Below, piece after piece: positions 25,049-37,900 of a DNA stretch of 64,000 nucleotides (position 1 is the first letter of the stretch; every line of letters begins with the position of its first letter). Where the stretch lies: contig JAACJK010000011.1 of NCBI GenBank assembly GCA_013368325.1, forward strand, positions 248,001 to 312,000. The letters are read 5' to 3'. This stretch comes from Ephemerocybe angulata. Taxonomy: Eukaryota; Basidiomycota; Agaricomycetes; Agaricales; Psathyrellaceae. The position numbers and the translations under genes are program-made. The notes under the pieces were generated by a model. It ran no database searches. It was not told where the DNA came from and saw nothing but the letters and a program-made list of their open reading frames with translations.

Positions 25049-26907
25049 ACCCCTTGCACGGCATAACAACTGGTTCCTGGCTGACGAAGCACTCTCGCCG
25101 CGGCGCCTATTGGCGTTTGATGGGAGGGGTGTCATAGATGGGGCTCACGGCACTTGAAAAAACCCTTTCAGTTGGCCTTTCAAAACAGATCAGTTCTCCG
25201 AACGCGTAGGACAACCTAATCGTCAACCGCAGCCAACTTATTTGTGTCGTATCGAACGTAAATGAATGGTCGGACTACGTGGACCGCTCTCCGTGGTCAC
25301 AGGGGACCTATGGGGCTTGTCACTTGTGGGAGTCGATGGTGAAATAATGGTGCATCGTGAGCCTTTTCGAAATGACTCGGTTTTACGCTACCAGTGGTGT
25401 CATGATGTTTGTGTAGATGTCTAGATGAGAGAAGAAAATCGTTCTCTCTGTAGATGTCCAGATCTCAGTGTTGCGCTCTCGGGCTTTATGACCCCGAGGG
25501 AGAGGTCTCTGCGTTTAATCGGTATTGCATTCTCTCCGCAATTTCTCTCGCTCGGGGCCGCATAGAGTGGCTCTACGATGGGTAGCACAAGGCCATGTCT
25601 GATGCCAGCAGGATCAGGCCAACTGGACACGTTCGTTAGTGCCGTTGTCGCAACTTCCGTATTTTCCAGGGCGCGCCTGTGGGTGAGGTCACTCGGAAAG
25701 GCCACGGAAGGCGCTCTGGGGACCTTGGTTAAAATGGGGTCAAAATAATCTCGGGCCTCGGCCGAAGGCACAGATCGTACAAGACAGCAAGGGCCATGTC
25801 GAGTATGAGATCCGTCTGCGTCGTTCCAACGGCTGCAGCGGAATTGCGGAATGTAAAGCTCCTTATAGGCGTAGGACGTAGAGAAGACCGACAGAAAGGG
25901 TGGAGTCATGGATGGGCGTCCTACCTGAGCCTACGGCTACCTCGCTCCTATTGTTCTGTTAAAAATGCGACGTTTAACAGACGACTTACAGGGGTATTGA
26001 GCTGCTCATGAGTCAAGAGATCATGTGCGAACAAATGCATTGCAATCAGCGCTTCTGATCATCAATACCGCATCGATTAAGCGCCCAAAGGCGTCGGGCG
26101 ACGGGGACAAAACGAGAACAGAGGACAGTTATGGAAGTATAATAGAAGAATAGAAAGTAAATTGAAATGGGGTATAACTATATTTCTATGAGAGTAAAGA
26201 TTGGCTGTAGGGAGGAGTGACCGTGCCCGTTCTGCTCGCACCACAGGGTAAAATAGGCTCACCCGCAACCAAGACCCCAGAACGATACAGGAGTGAACCC
26301 CAGCAGAGGAATCATTTAGACCAAATAGTCATGATCACAGCACGATTTTGATTTGAATAGGCGCCCAAGGGTGATTGTGCTCACAGCGAAACTATTGACT
26401 TAGACGAAGGTAGCTTGCACTCTTTACTCAGACGCGCAAAGGCAAGTTAAACAAAGAAAACTATTTCTGTCATTTGGCGGGATTTCTGCGGTCGAGAACA
26501 AGAAGATCACTGATCCTTGTGGATACTCTGAACTTTAATCGCGCCAAATGCGAGCCACGACTGTCTAACTCTCTGTGGGGCTTTTGTGAAATTAAGGTGC
26601 AATATCTCGCAGAATGTTGCAATACTTCAAATTTATCTTGTCTTCCCTTCCGGAAGGCCTTCGAGATCGATTTTCGTGTGGTCGTCCGACTCTCAAGTAG
26701 CTTGACGGGAGTGGCACGTATGTTTGACCACGGAGTACGCCTGAAAGGGCTCTGAGCTTTGCCTTGAGAAACAGGGTTCTTAAATTTCCGATAACGTACC
26801 GATATTATTCCGGAATAAGCGCCCACATACGATCCTCCCCAAGTGCAATCCAGACATTCGGCAAGCAAACCATGACCATTCGAAGCCCCAAGCCTCGAAA
26901 TTAGGTA
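25049..26907. other. Intergenic region, no recognisable gene
   Basis: About 1.86 kb between the inverted-repeat element and the second arrestin-like gene. Frames of 90-160 codons here lack recognisable motifs or typical intron structure. Three copies of TARGCGCCC lie at 26078, 26358 and 26818. It may contain decayed repeat sequence. Confidence 0.4.
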
Positions 26908-28524
26908 CTACAGAAGAGCCTCAGGTGGGTCCTCGAAAGGATCCGTTACAAGCTTAATACCAATACTACACTTGATATCATCCCAAGGAGCCTCACTCTT
27001 CCCAATTGTCAACACAACATAGTCCGACACGCTCACGTTCTCCCCTTCAAACCCACCCGTCCGCACATCAGGATCAACTGTGAGATATCCCTCCCAACTG
27101 AGGTATTCAAGGACGTGGTCGACGGGGTAGCAGTAGCAGTCCGTGATCATGGGCGGAACGGACTTGAGCGCGCCTTCCGCCAGTATAACGTTTTTGAGTT
27201 GCGATTTGCCGTTGAACTGGACATTTACTCGACGAAGGATATAGACGCGCAACGTTTCTGGGTCAGGGCACGGTTCTGTTGGTAACGGCGGAGAGTGTGA
27301 TGTTGAGGACGTCATCGGGGCCTTTGATTTGGCGGATGTGAAGGGAATACGCCTCTTCCGTTTAGAAGATGGGGTGGATGATTCAGACGAAGATGGTTGA
27401 GAGGAGATTTGAGAGGCTGAGTCGTCGTTGCAAGTAAGCGCCAGTCTTAGAGAGTCAACTTTGCCTGAGACCTGGACGTGGAAAGGTATTGGCTCCGTCA
27501 TTGGGTAGACCCGAGCTCTTGGTAGAAAGAACTGTTTATGAAGTGATATGATTAGTCTGGGTGCGGCTTGCAAGGAGCCCAGCCACTCACGTTGCTGGTG
27601 ATAGGCTCAGTCTGAGGCAGTTTCTCCATTTTAATCGTCTTCGTGCACTGGTACCATTCGTTTGGAAGTGCCTTGATGTTTGACAAGCAGCCCGGAATGG
27701 CGGTCATGGGCTCCCTACTCCTTGTTCGAGGAAGGTAGTCGAATGTAACGAGTGCGCTATTCATAAACAAGTTCAGCATCCACGGGCACCAGGACATATC
27801 AAGCCACTCACTGCTCAATCTTTTCCCAGCCCAAAACGGTCTTGGGAGCCTTTGTCGTCGTTACCCGTATACGATACCAGCTTCGGATGTTCATGTATGG
27901 ATTTTCTTGGCTATACTCGTAGAATGACGGGGGAAGAGGGTACCGTTTCCCTTGACTCGCATAGGTACGTGGCAGTGAGAAAGTGAAATCCAACTGGGCT
28001 GGACATACTCCGCTGCTCCCTGGACTGCCCTTCCTATACAAGTTCATCGGAGAGTCGACCAAAGTTACAACTTTCAGTTGTCCATCTCCCAAACTGATGC
28101 TAAGTTTGCCCTCTACCTATGTATCGTACTCGGATTAGAAAGGGATGCATCACGAGAAAAGTAAGATACGCACATGCATGCAGATTGTCGTAACTCGTTC
28201 AGGACTGTCTGTCGTAATGAATCCAGAAATCGTCTCTCCCCTGCCGTACCATGGAACCCTTGTGCCCGGCTCCTGGCCTCTCAACGTGAGCGAACCCTTC
28301 CCAAAGTGCTCTGTATACGTCTGCATCGGATTTCTGAAGCGGAACCCAGGACCGGAATTGTGCTGCAAACTCATCTCGCCGCAGTGGGGTGTATGGGAGT
28401 AGTCTGGGGCGGGGGGCGAGGGCGAGTATTCTGGAAGACCTTCAGCCAAGGATCTAAGGACACAGTCGCATGGTATGAATGCAGGTTCTATCGTTTCATA
28501 GCCTGATGTTATGAGAGTAGCCAT
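26908..28524 (-). CDS. Arrestin-like protein, copy 2
   Basis: Paralogue of the gene at 22322-23966. Shared strings include YSPSPPAPDYSHT, GSLTLRGQEPGTRVPWYG, KLSISL, GKRYPLPPSFYEYS, ALPNEWYQCT, TDCYCYPVDH..LEYLSWEG and CSIGIKLVTD..EDPPE. I chose the start at 28524 (MATLITSGYETIEP). An 82-codon upstream open stretch has no counterpart in copy 1. Exon boundaries match copy 1. The Ser-rich insert before the C-terminal half differs most between copies (here with a KRKRRIPF basic patch), so that region evolves fastest. Predicted arrestin fold and cytoplasmic adaptor role are inferred. Confidence 0.72.
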
Positions 28525-29281
28525 TCTGCACTCCGGGGGCGCAGAGTGCGGAGTGATGTGAGCGTTGAGGAAGGAAGGGAAGGTAGTGCGGGGTATCTTC
28601 GTTCGCAGTTTATTTAAGTGTTTGGACAAATGGACGTTCCCAACTGGTCGTCTCCACTGGCTCCGAGGCTTTCTTGTGATGGGCGAAGACAACGGTCCGA
28701 GCCAGCACTCTAAAACGTGATCTACCTGTGGAGGAGGAAGCAGTTTTGCCGCGTTGCCTACGGTCAGCACGCCTGTTTCCTACATTCTAACTTCCGAGAC
28801 TTCGAATTCTTATCGAAATGTTGAAGGTCAATTTCTCCGAGATGATACCTAATCGCAGCCCAAAGACCCCTCAAGCGCGCGCAGTTATCCTCTTGAAGTC
28901 GTTGGATCCATGACGAGGACTCAGGAAGGCCTTTAGCCACCCAACTCGGGTCATTGGATCGCGGGACCGCGATCCAATGACTCGAGGCTTTACGACACAA
29001 TTGCCGCCCGAGGCCGAGCAAGCTACGTGGTCCCGTTATCTTCCACTGCTTTCTGAAGTTGCAAGGTGGAGTAAATGGAGCCCGGTTGGTTGTCACCACG
29101 AAACACTTCAAGGGACGTTAAAGCTCGAGCTTCAGTAGTCAAAGTGGATGAAGCGTTGGAGGAGGGTCACTGTCAAGTCCTCAGGCTCAGTACATCCATT
29201 CCAGAAGTATGAAATCACCGAAATAAAGAGAAGGGAGAATAGATGCCACAACCTGGAAACTTGAAGCCGACAGACAGTGCA
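28525..29281. other. Intergenic region between arrestin-like gene and HAS1 3' end
   Basis: About 760 bp without a convincing gene. The perfect 30-bp palindrome at 28951-28980 is listed separately. Confidence 0.45.
28951..28980. repeat. Perfect palindrome, 14-bp arms
   Basis: TCATTGGATCGCGG, a 2-nt spacer (GA), then the exact reverse complement CCGCGATCCAATGA. It lies about 430 bp upstream of the arrestin-like start at 28524 and beyond the HAS1 stop. It could be a dimeric protein-binding site, a hairpin in a transcript, or a footprint of a foldback element. Confidence 0.7.
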
Positions 29282-31234
29282 CTACCGACTCCACTGCTCG
29301 CCCCTCTCCTTCTGCCGCTTCTGCTCCCTGCCCTTCCGGTACACCTCACGATCGACCTGCTTCTTGCCCACAGTCTCTATCCGCTTGTTCCTGCCCTGGT
29401 ATCCCTGCGCCCTCGACGTCTTCTCACCATCCTCCTCGTCTACATTTTCTTCCGCCTCGATGATCCTCTCCGCCAACTCATCCTCCGAGGCCACTTCTTT
29501 TCGCTTCCTCTTCTTCTCAGGACCACTACTGGTTGGAGTCGCGCTCGGTCCAATGTTGAGGTTGACGCGCGGGGGTACCGAGAAACCGAACGACTTTCCG
29601 ACCTTCACAAGATCAAGTTTGTTGACATCGAAGATCTTCTTCAGCGAGTACGAGGCATATGCCTGGAGGTAGGAACGGAAACCGTTCTTTGCAGATTGGT
29701 GGAGGAAGTAGTTCTTTTGGAGGAGCTTCTCGAGCTGGAATCATGGTTGTTAGAACTCGTGGGTTATATAGAGTTGGATTCGAGACGTACTTGTGTCTGG
29801 ATGTTGGCTATCCGGTCTGCTGGGAAGCTGTATTCGTTGAGCGGAACCTTCGCCTCCTTCAAATAGCGCAGGAAGCCCAACTCGCTCTCTAACAGGAACA
29901 ACAGACTCTTGCCAACCTTTCCAGCACGCGCGGTACGCCCAACACGATGGATATAGTCACGAGGATCATCGGGAGGGTCGAACTGGACAATCCAATCGAC
30001 GCGAGGAATGTCCAAACCACGAGCGGCGACGTCTGTGCACAGAAGGATACCAGTCTCGGCGTTGATGAATTCGAAGAAAGTGTTGGTTCGCTTCTGTTGC
30101 TTTTGTTTGCCCTAGAGAAAGGTCAGGGAAGCTTCAATGTAATCGAACAAGAATGCTCACATGAAGATCCAGAACAGGAACGTCGATGTAGTTGAGGAGC
30201 TCTGCGTAGTATTTTACGGAGTTACAACTCGAGAAGAAGACAATGACTTTCTTCTTCATGTTTTTCTTGAGGAAGGTGTAGAGGAGGCGGAAGCGAGTGT
30301 CGGAAGAGCAGACCACATAGCCCTGGGTGAGTGTTGATACCGTACTGGTTTGCTCATCTTTATCAACGTCGACGAAAATGGGGCCAGGGCGGAGGGATAT
30401 ACGGGCGAGGTCGGTGACTTTTGTTGTTTGAGTGGCGGAGAAGAGCATAGACTGTCGGTTCTCTATTCGAAACGTGAGAGTTTCTTCTTTGCATGATGTA
30501 CTGCGACGTACCGTTTGGCAGAATCGAGATAATTCTCTTCATCTCCTCTTCGAAACCAACTTCCAGAATACGATCGGCTTCGTCAATAACCAGGGCCTTC
30601 AAGTTTCGGTAGATGAATCCTTTGCAGTTCTGCCGAGATCTATGTAAGCCTGGTTGCGCACGGTTTGGCGCAAGTGCACACACCTGAAGATGATCCAAAA
30701 GACGACCTGGCGTCGCAACAAGCAAGTTGACGCCCTTCGCCAGCTTATCCATCTCTGCTTTCTGGTTCGCTCCTCCCATTACTACGCCGAAAGTTTGAGA
30801 GTGATACTGCATAAGATCCTTGGCTACACCGAAGATTTGAAGTGCAAGCTCGCGAGTCGGGGTGATGATAATGATTCCAGTGCCTATATTTATTGAGTAT
30901 ACGAACCTGCACGACTCAAAACGGAGCTGTACTCACCGTTCATTGGCTTGAACTTCAAGCGGTGCAAAAGCTCAATGGCGGGGATCAAGAAGGCCAGCGT
31001 CTTTCCTGAACCAGTTCTCGCTGCGCCAAGGACGTCTTTTCCTGCAAGAAGCACAGGGATAGACTTTTCTTGAATTTGTGTCATCGTCGAGAAGCCCATT
31101 TCCTCCAGGGCCCGAACCGTGGGTGCAGAGAGGTCGAGTTTCGAGAACGGCATACGCTCTTTGCCTAACGATGCGGCATTTGGCTGAGCCGGAGCAACTT
31201 TGCTTGTAGAAGCAGAAGGGGCCTCTGAAGGCAT
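29282..31234 (-). CDS. HAS1: DEAD-box ATP-dependent RNA helicase HAS1 (60S ribosome biogenesis)
   Basis: All DEAD-box motifs are visible in order across several exons: [19 protein letters not shown] with TQIQEKSIP (Q motif), AARTGSGKT (I), PTRELALQ (Ia), [10 protein letters not shown] (Ib), [10 protein letters not shown] (II), LFSATQT (III), [20 protein letters not shown] (IV), [11 protein letters not shown] (V) and [10 protein letters not shown] (VI). The C-terminal [20 protein letters not shown] segment, [17 protein letters not shown] and the Lys/Arg-rich tail are characteristic of HAS1/DDX18. This nucleolar helicase releases snoRNAs and remodels pre-60S (and pre-40S) particles. The start MPSEAPS at 31234 precedes a short disordered N-terminus. 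It is divergent from the DUF6535-HEAT gene. Confidence 0.93.
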
Positions 31235-31929
31235 TTTGGATATGGACTTGGTAGAGAACTGAATCTAGTCGTACAGAACGTCTCTATCATTCAGAACTTT
31301 TTTCTGGAGATTTGATGACACACTTCTTCCCACGCTCAGCGCTCAGCTCCCACCATGAACGCGGTCGATCCTGGTAGACGACAATGACCTGGTCAACGAC
31401 GACGACGGCGGTCAGCACGGACGACAGCAGCACATTCTCGATCTCCACTACCAAAAATCAACTGACTCAATACTAGACCATGATCGATGATCTCCTATGA
31501 GGATACTATCGAACCTCTTTTTAGTCGGCATGCCAGCTCTTCGTTCGCGCAAGACCAATCACCACCAAAAATTGTTCTTCACCTTCGTCTATCCCATCTC
31601 GCAAATGAAACTCGAACGGCTCCAAAAATAGCTTCATTAGCTCTCTTGAATTCCACCTCTCCATCAACGTCCACTCAACCTGCCGTCTGAGCGCTTATTT
31701 TTGCCGTGCAGCGTGCGGCGTGTGGCCCAATGTACCCTCATTCAGCAATCGCGATCTTCCCGTCAACTCCAGTTTCCGACACATATCACACACGCTGTGA
31801 ACTAATGAGGAAGTTATATGTTACAGATTGACGGAACTCTAACCTGGACCCTCGAGCCAGAAGGAATATAAAGACCCCCGCCTGACATGTTGACCCCTTG
31901 CATTCCATATCACCACTTCCGAAGACGCG
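31235..31929. other. Divergent intergenic region upstream of HAS1 and DUF6535-HEAT genes
   Basis: About 695 bp holding both promoters, with GAC/CGA-rich stretches at 31375-31425. A TATA-like site is listed separately. No gene was recognised. Confidence 0.5.
31867..31873 (+). promoter_or_regulatory. TATA-like box of DUF6535-HEAT gene
   Basis: TATAAAG lies 56 bp before the ATG at 31930, the same spacing as the TATA-like site of the GH5 gene. Inference from position and consensus. Confidence 0.4.
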
Positions 31930-34900
31930 ATGGGTACCGAAACTGAAGGAAAGGATGGAACTGCGGTGAGGTTCCCGCCAATTCATGCCAAAGTCGTCAC
32001 ACTCATGTTATCGCAATGTTAGTATGCAAACAGTGACAGTAGTGCTGAGAAAGCCCAACAGAATGACTCGAACACTCCAGCGCCCAAGCTGCCATTGCCA
32101 GCTGCGGCAAAGGCGATCGTCGCTCGAGTTGAAACCGTCTTGAATCTTCAAGGCGCTCTACCAGGCGATGGTGGCATCGATGGCTCGAGGGACGAAAAGA
32201 AAGAATTCAGGGAAGATGCAAAGATTTGGAACTATTATCTGGAGGAAGCCGAACGAAAGGCGAAGGAACAGGCGGACTTGTGGAATACTGGCTTGGATTC
32301 TCTGTTGATCTTCGTGAGCCCGATTAAATCGCTGCAAAATTCCCTGGTTTCTGAGGCTGTTTAAGGCCGGTTTGTTCGCAGGGATAGTCTCATCCTTCGT
32401 CATCGACGCACGTTCTGATTTACAGACCGACTCGGACCAACGTCTACTCACTCAAATCCGCGAGGTGCTAGCCCAAGGATCTGTCAACCCACCCGAACGT
32501 ATTTCAGTCGCATCGAATTGGACGAGTGGGTTATGGGTTCTCAGCCTCTACACCACCCTGTTCAGTGCAATCATGGGCGTGCTGGCGAAGGCGTGGCTTG
32601 CAAAGTTCATTCCGGCAACGACGCGCCGGGAATCGAAAGATGCCTATAACCGATACAAGCTTGATAGACAGTCGGAACGCTGGCACCTCAAGGAAGTCCT
32701 CATCCTCGTCCCCCTTCTGGTCCAAATTGCGGCATTCCTTTTCCTGGTCGGCCTCGTTCTCCAGAGCCATGCTGACAATCCAACCATTGGGAGAACCCTT
32801 CTCGCATTCTGCATATCTGGCGCCGCTATATATTTCGTCATGACTTGCATTCCCTTTATCGTCCCTTCCTCACCTTTCAATACGCCACTATCAGAGCTCT
32901 GCGACGGATTGTTTTCTCGCAAGAAGGAGGAGGAGGGGGAGCCGTCAGCCCCTTTCAAGAGGGATATGAATGAGGGCCTAGGCGAGATCTTCTATACGAA
33001 GTTAATCAAGTCGCCCAAGCCTGCACACGTCGATGAAGCATTTCTGGAGGTCGCGCTTCCTGTCTTCCACGAGAAGTGGACCGAGGAATTGTGTAAGAAG
33101 GACGCGCCGCAAGTCCTACTCACTCGACTCAGGCAACGTGCGACTGCGAGGACAGACGACGCGCTCGAACGGGACGAAACCCTTTGCAATCATTTGTTGG
33201 CGCTCCTGAAGTTCGTAAACTACTACGAGAAGAAACTCATCAGCGAGAAAGACCTGGGAAAGGTACAGGCGCGATACCAAACTCTCGACACTGTCTTGAG
33301 GACATCCCTTGAACCCGGTAACCCTCTACATCGCTGGAACGAGCTCCCTGAAGCCCTTCGCCCATTGCTGTTCGGGCTTCGAGCCCAGGTCATCATGCTC
33401 CTCAACATGAAGGATCTACCCAAAAGTCCTCCCCGCCCAGGGATTCCTGATACACCCACCGACTTCAACATGAACGAACTCCCAGATCGACCTTGGGATA
33501 TGGCCTTCCAAGAAATTCGATCGACACACAGGCTGCACTTCGTGCTCGGTGCCTGCCGAGGCCTCGCAGAAGGGCCCCCCATCTTGAAAACGATCAGCTC
33601 CTTCGTCTTGTGCCTGTGCCTCGCTAAAGGCAAGCCGTCTTGCATCCCGCCTTTGCTTTCCCGTTTTGAACTAATCCCTGGATCATATAGCAACGCTTTC
33701 TGCATCTGAAACCGGGCGAACGAGCGAATGGGCGGCGAGCCTTACCCCGAGCGAGCGTGCCAATGTCGATGCTCTGGCGTCGAGGTATCTTACAAGGCTG
33801 TACGAAGTGGCAGGTACGTCTGAAACTACTATTCATATATCACATATTGATATTTGTCAAAGTGAAGGGATGGGAGGAGGTGGCGGCAGATGCCCTGTCA
33901 GACTTGTGCTCGGTTAAAGTACCTCTTGAAGAGATCGATTCGACTCAACCACACGCAAGGCTATTGAGGAGCCTCATTGTCAGTCTATCACAGGCTAATC
34001 ATGCCCTGCGGATTCACGCAATCAAAATGCTCAAGCATGTGTCCTCCCCAACTCGTGCGTACAGCGTGTTTTCTTGTTCGCAACTTCAAATTGTTGATCT
34101 CCAGAATAGCGAACCTGTTCAACGGAATCATCGACGCTTCCATCAAGAGCATCGCGAGCATGACGGTGTATGACGACCAGGACGTTCGCGATGATGGTCT
34201 CGAACTACTCACAGAGCTTGCGAAGGCGGATGGTGAGGCTGAGTCAGACTGTGCATCACTGCGACAAGCCATTTATTATCCCTGTAGAAAAGATGTGCGG
34301 GCAAATCAAAGCAGCCCTCGTTTCGAGCATTCAATCTGGTTTGACGAAGTACGAAGAACTGCCTCGCATTCGCACCATAACATTTATCCAGACTTTGTCA
34401 TTAGGTACGCAGCCCCCTTCTTCAATGGCCCTGACACTGAGCGGAGAGCGTGCGGTTCTGGTATCAGGAGGACCGTTGTACTCGACAGTGACCGAGGTCA
34501 TTCCGAATCTTGTAGAGGTAGCCCTCGATGAATCATCCCCCGACGATGTTCGTCTGCCAGCCATGCGATTGGCACAGAAACTTTGGAACAATGGTCAGTG
34601 CTTGTTTCACTCGCCCGGCTCCCTCTAATCGCTAAAGTGGCATCGTGCAGGCCTCTCAGAAGTCAAAGACGGCCTTTTGAACTATCTTAGCCTCAGCCTC
34701 GATGGAAGCGAGTTTAACCGTCGCTACAACTTCTTGGTCGCGCTCAAAGATCTTCAGAATCGGAAGGAATACAAAGCAGGGATGGAACGACCGCCGTACA
34801 CGTTCCCGTGGCTATTTCCTGCCGATTTTGTGGAAGCTGTCGTTACGTCTGAGTCTATATTCGAAAAGATCGTCAAGGTCTCTATTCACGATGAAGACCG

Positions 34901-37900
34901 GAGCATTCAGGTTGCTGGGCAAGAGCTTCTTAAACAGCTGGCTAATGATGGTGAGAGTCTGGTATTACAGTTATTTTCTAGCATAAATGACTAAAAACCA
35001 CCTATTTAGACCGCTTTGTCTGGGATCTGAAAATCGATGCGCTCAAATGGATCGAGACGGCGACTGTGCTTCCGAGTTACCGTTGGCGTGTTCGCCACAA
35101 CGGCGTCTTGGTGTTGGAAACCTTTATCAAGCGTCGTAGGTTTCTCACCTTGTCAATCACGCTAACTTTGTCAGTAACACATTGTTTTCAGTTGAGACTG
35201 AAAATAAGGACCTCTTGAAGAAGCTCGTAGAGTTGGCCCTGAAGGACGACGATAACGACGTCCGGACTGCTGCTTTGAATCTAATTTCTTCAATCTGCAA
35301 GGACCGCGGCCTGAGTGGTACGTGTACCTGCCTCTATCCACAGCCTCCTTTTCTTCGCTGATAATCTGTTTTTCGTAGATGAAGGTTTTGAATACATAAG
35401 GGATACTATCCTGTCCTATGACGCTCTGCCAGTCGACGAATCGTCGGAAAACTCGGAGCTTCCTCCTCCTCCTGTGCCGGGTGATGCCATCATCAGAGAG
35501 CCGTACTCGTCGATTTGCAATTCGTGGATACCTCTGATATGCACCATCTCGAAGCAAGGTGGGTAATTTGGATCGAGGTTGAAGATGTTGCTGACGCAGA
35601 GCTTAGTCGCTTTCCCGGATGGCATCCCAATCATTATACGTATCCTGATACGGGGAGAAACCAATGAAACTCGGAAGCAAGTTGTTGACTTATTAACATC
35701 GGAAGAAACCATTAGTACGTTCTCTACCCTATATAGTCCTCGGCGTCACGTTTAGATCAAGTTAATCCTCAATGCAGAACCCGAAGATTTGGATGTTTTC
35801 GTCAACGCCATACCGCGAAACCTTGAACTAGCTCCGGGGAAAAGGGGCGGATGGGAAGAGACGGCAAAGTGGGTGCGACTACTGGTAGCACTCCTCGGTC
35901 ATGGTGGGGTCTCTCATGGGTTGGTGACACGAAAGCTGACCGAATTGTAGGTAAATTCGAGGAACCGGTCAAAAAGGCTCTCGGCGGCGTCGTCAAGAAC
36001 CTTGAAGACGCGATCAAAGGCAATGTTATCGAGGAACCTGAACCAAAGGAGGAACCTGCAGCCAAGGACCCTGATTCCAGCAGTACCAGTTCCGCGTCGG
36101 ATCATAACTCTGAAGGTAACTTTTGACCCTCCCGATTACGACTTTGCAAGAATGACTGTGCCCTCGTAGAAACACATCCAGAAAATACCTACATGGCCGA
36201 ATCGTCGCTGTCGCTTCCCATGCGTAAGTATTTAGTGGAGCTGAACTGGCTTGAACGGAGATATTGGGTCGACGTCCTCGCGAATACCGCTGGCCACTGT
36301 ATGTCCAATTAGTATCACAATCATGCGCCATTCGTCTCTAATCACTTCCGCCAAGTTCCTAAACAGCTTGCGGAGGCGCCTGGCATTATCATACAAATGG
36401 CGATTCACGACCCCGACAGCGACGTCCGCAATTCTTGTCTTCAATCAATGATAGTTCTTGCTAAGCATGGTGTGTTTTCTCCCCCAACCTAGTATTGGGC
36501 CGCTGCTGGAAGCTAATTCTCTTACTTCAGTTCATTCCTGCAAGCTCATATGTACAGAAGTCGCCCCTCATGTCGCCACATTGCTTGAGGATAGAGACTG
36601 GAACGTCCGTTTCTCTCTGGCCCAGTTTCTCGGAGCCCTGGGCAAATCGCCTGACAGTGAGTGCGCGGTCAACGGGGGCAGTATGGAATTGATAATCGTA
36701 TTGTATTCAAGTCACTCTCCCTGAGGATATTGTTGCAAAGCTCGTAAAGCAGGCGGTGGAAGACAGAGACTACGACTGTCGTTCAGAGTTCGTCAACTCT
36801 ATGGCAATCTTAGCCTCGGTCGAAGGGGAGCGAGACCAGGGTCAGTGGATTTCTTCATATACTTCACTGGGACTCACAGTACGCCTACCACCGTAAAGGT
36901 TCGGGAAGATACGCTGAGGCCATGAACCAGGCCATTCACACCCATTTTGAAACGGGGATCAAGGACGACAGCTGGAAGGTGCGGCAGTCTTGGGTCAAAC
37001 TTGTTGGCCCACAGGTCAAGGACGGTCAGTGCCTGGTTGATTCAAAGCAAGACCGCAGACCGATTTGTAGCCCCTTCAGCCGACTTCTTCGGAATCAACA
37101 AGATACTCGACGCTGCAATCAAAGACACTGATCCCGATGTCCAAGCAGACGCATTACGGTGGCTGCAAGAGTTCCTCAAAGACGGTAAGTACTCAGTCCC
37201 ATATTTACCGTCCTAAACCCCATGTGCATTCCCTCTTTAGCAAAGCTGCGAGACTCTATGGCATCGACGATTGGAAAATCACTTGCGTCCGCATTCAAGG
37301 ATCCCAACCTCTGTGACACTGCCGTCGCGGCTCTCAAGAAGTTGACACTTCCCGGCTCGATGGAGGGGAAGCCATCAGCAGGTACCGACTGTCCACCAGC
37401 GAATCTAAGAGTTTATATCTCACTGATTATCGCGAATCTAGATGCTGAAAGCGATGTCCCAGACAGTCACAAAACGTGGATCCAGATCATCCTCCTGCTT
37501 GGGCGTAACCGTATGTTCAAAGTGGCTTCGCGATGGGCCTTCTCCTGATATCGCTTATATAGCGGAGTTTCAAGCAGTTCCGAAGCTAGTGGAAATAGTG
37601 GTCAAGGACGTGCCATGGGATTTCGATTCTTTGGATTCACTTTTTCAGAAGGGTAGGCACTGAGCGCTGTCTTTTCAGCTCATTGTTGACACACGTGCCT
37701 CAGTCAAGCTTCCCGAGCCAATTCAAAATGTGTTACCTCGATGCCTAGAATCCGCGCTCAAGAGCGACGTCAGCTATGAGGTTCGGTCAGCAGCTGTCAG
37801 TCTGCTGCGCCGGTTAATCGGTAAGCTGGGTCAGAATTAAGGAGGAGACCGAAGAAGAGAAAGCTAATTTTGCGTTCCAGAAAACGGGGACTACTACTAC

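Noticed and set aside
25421..25909. Minus-strand ORF of 162 codons in the intergenic region
   Set aside because: No motif, no homologous copy in the window and no supporting intron pattern. Composition resembles random frame.
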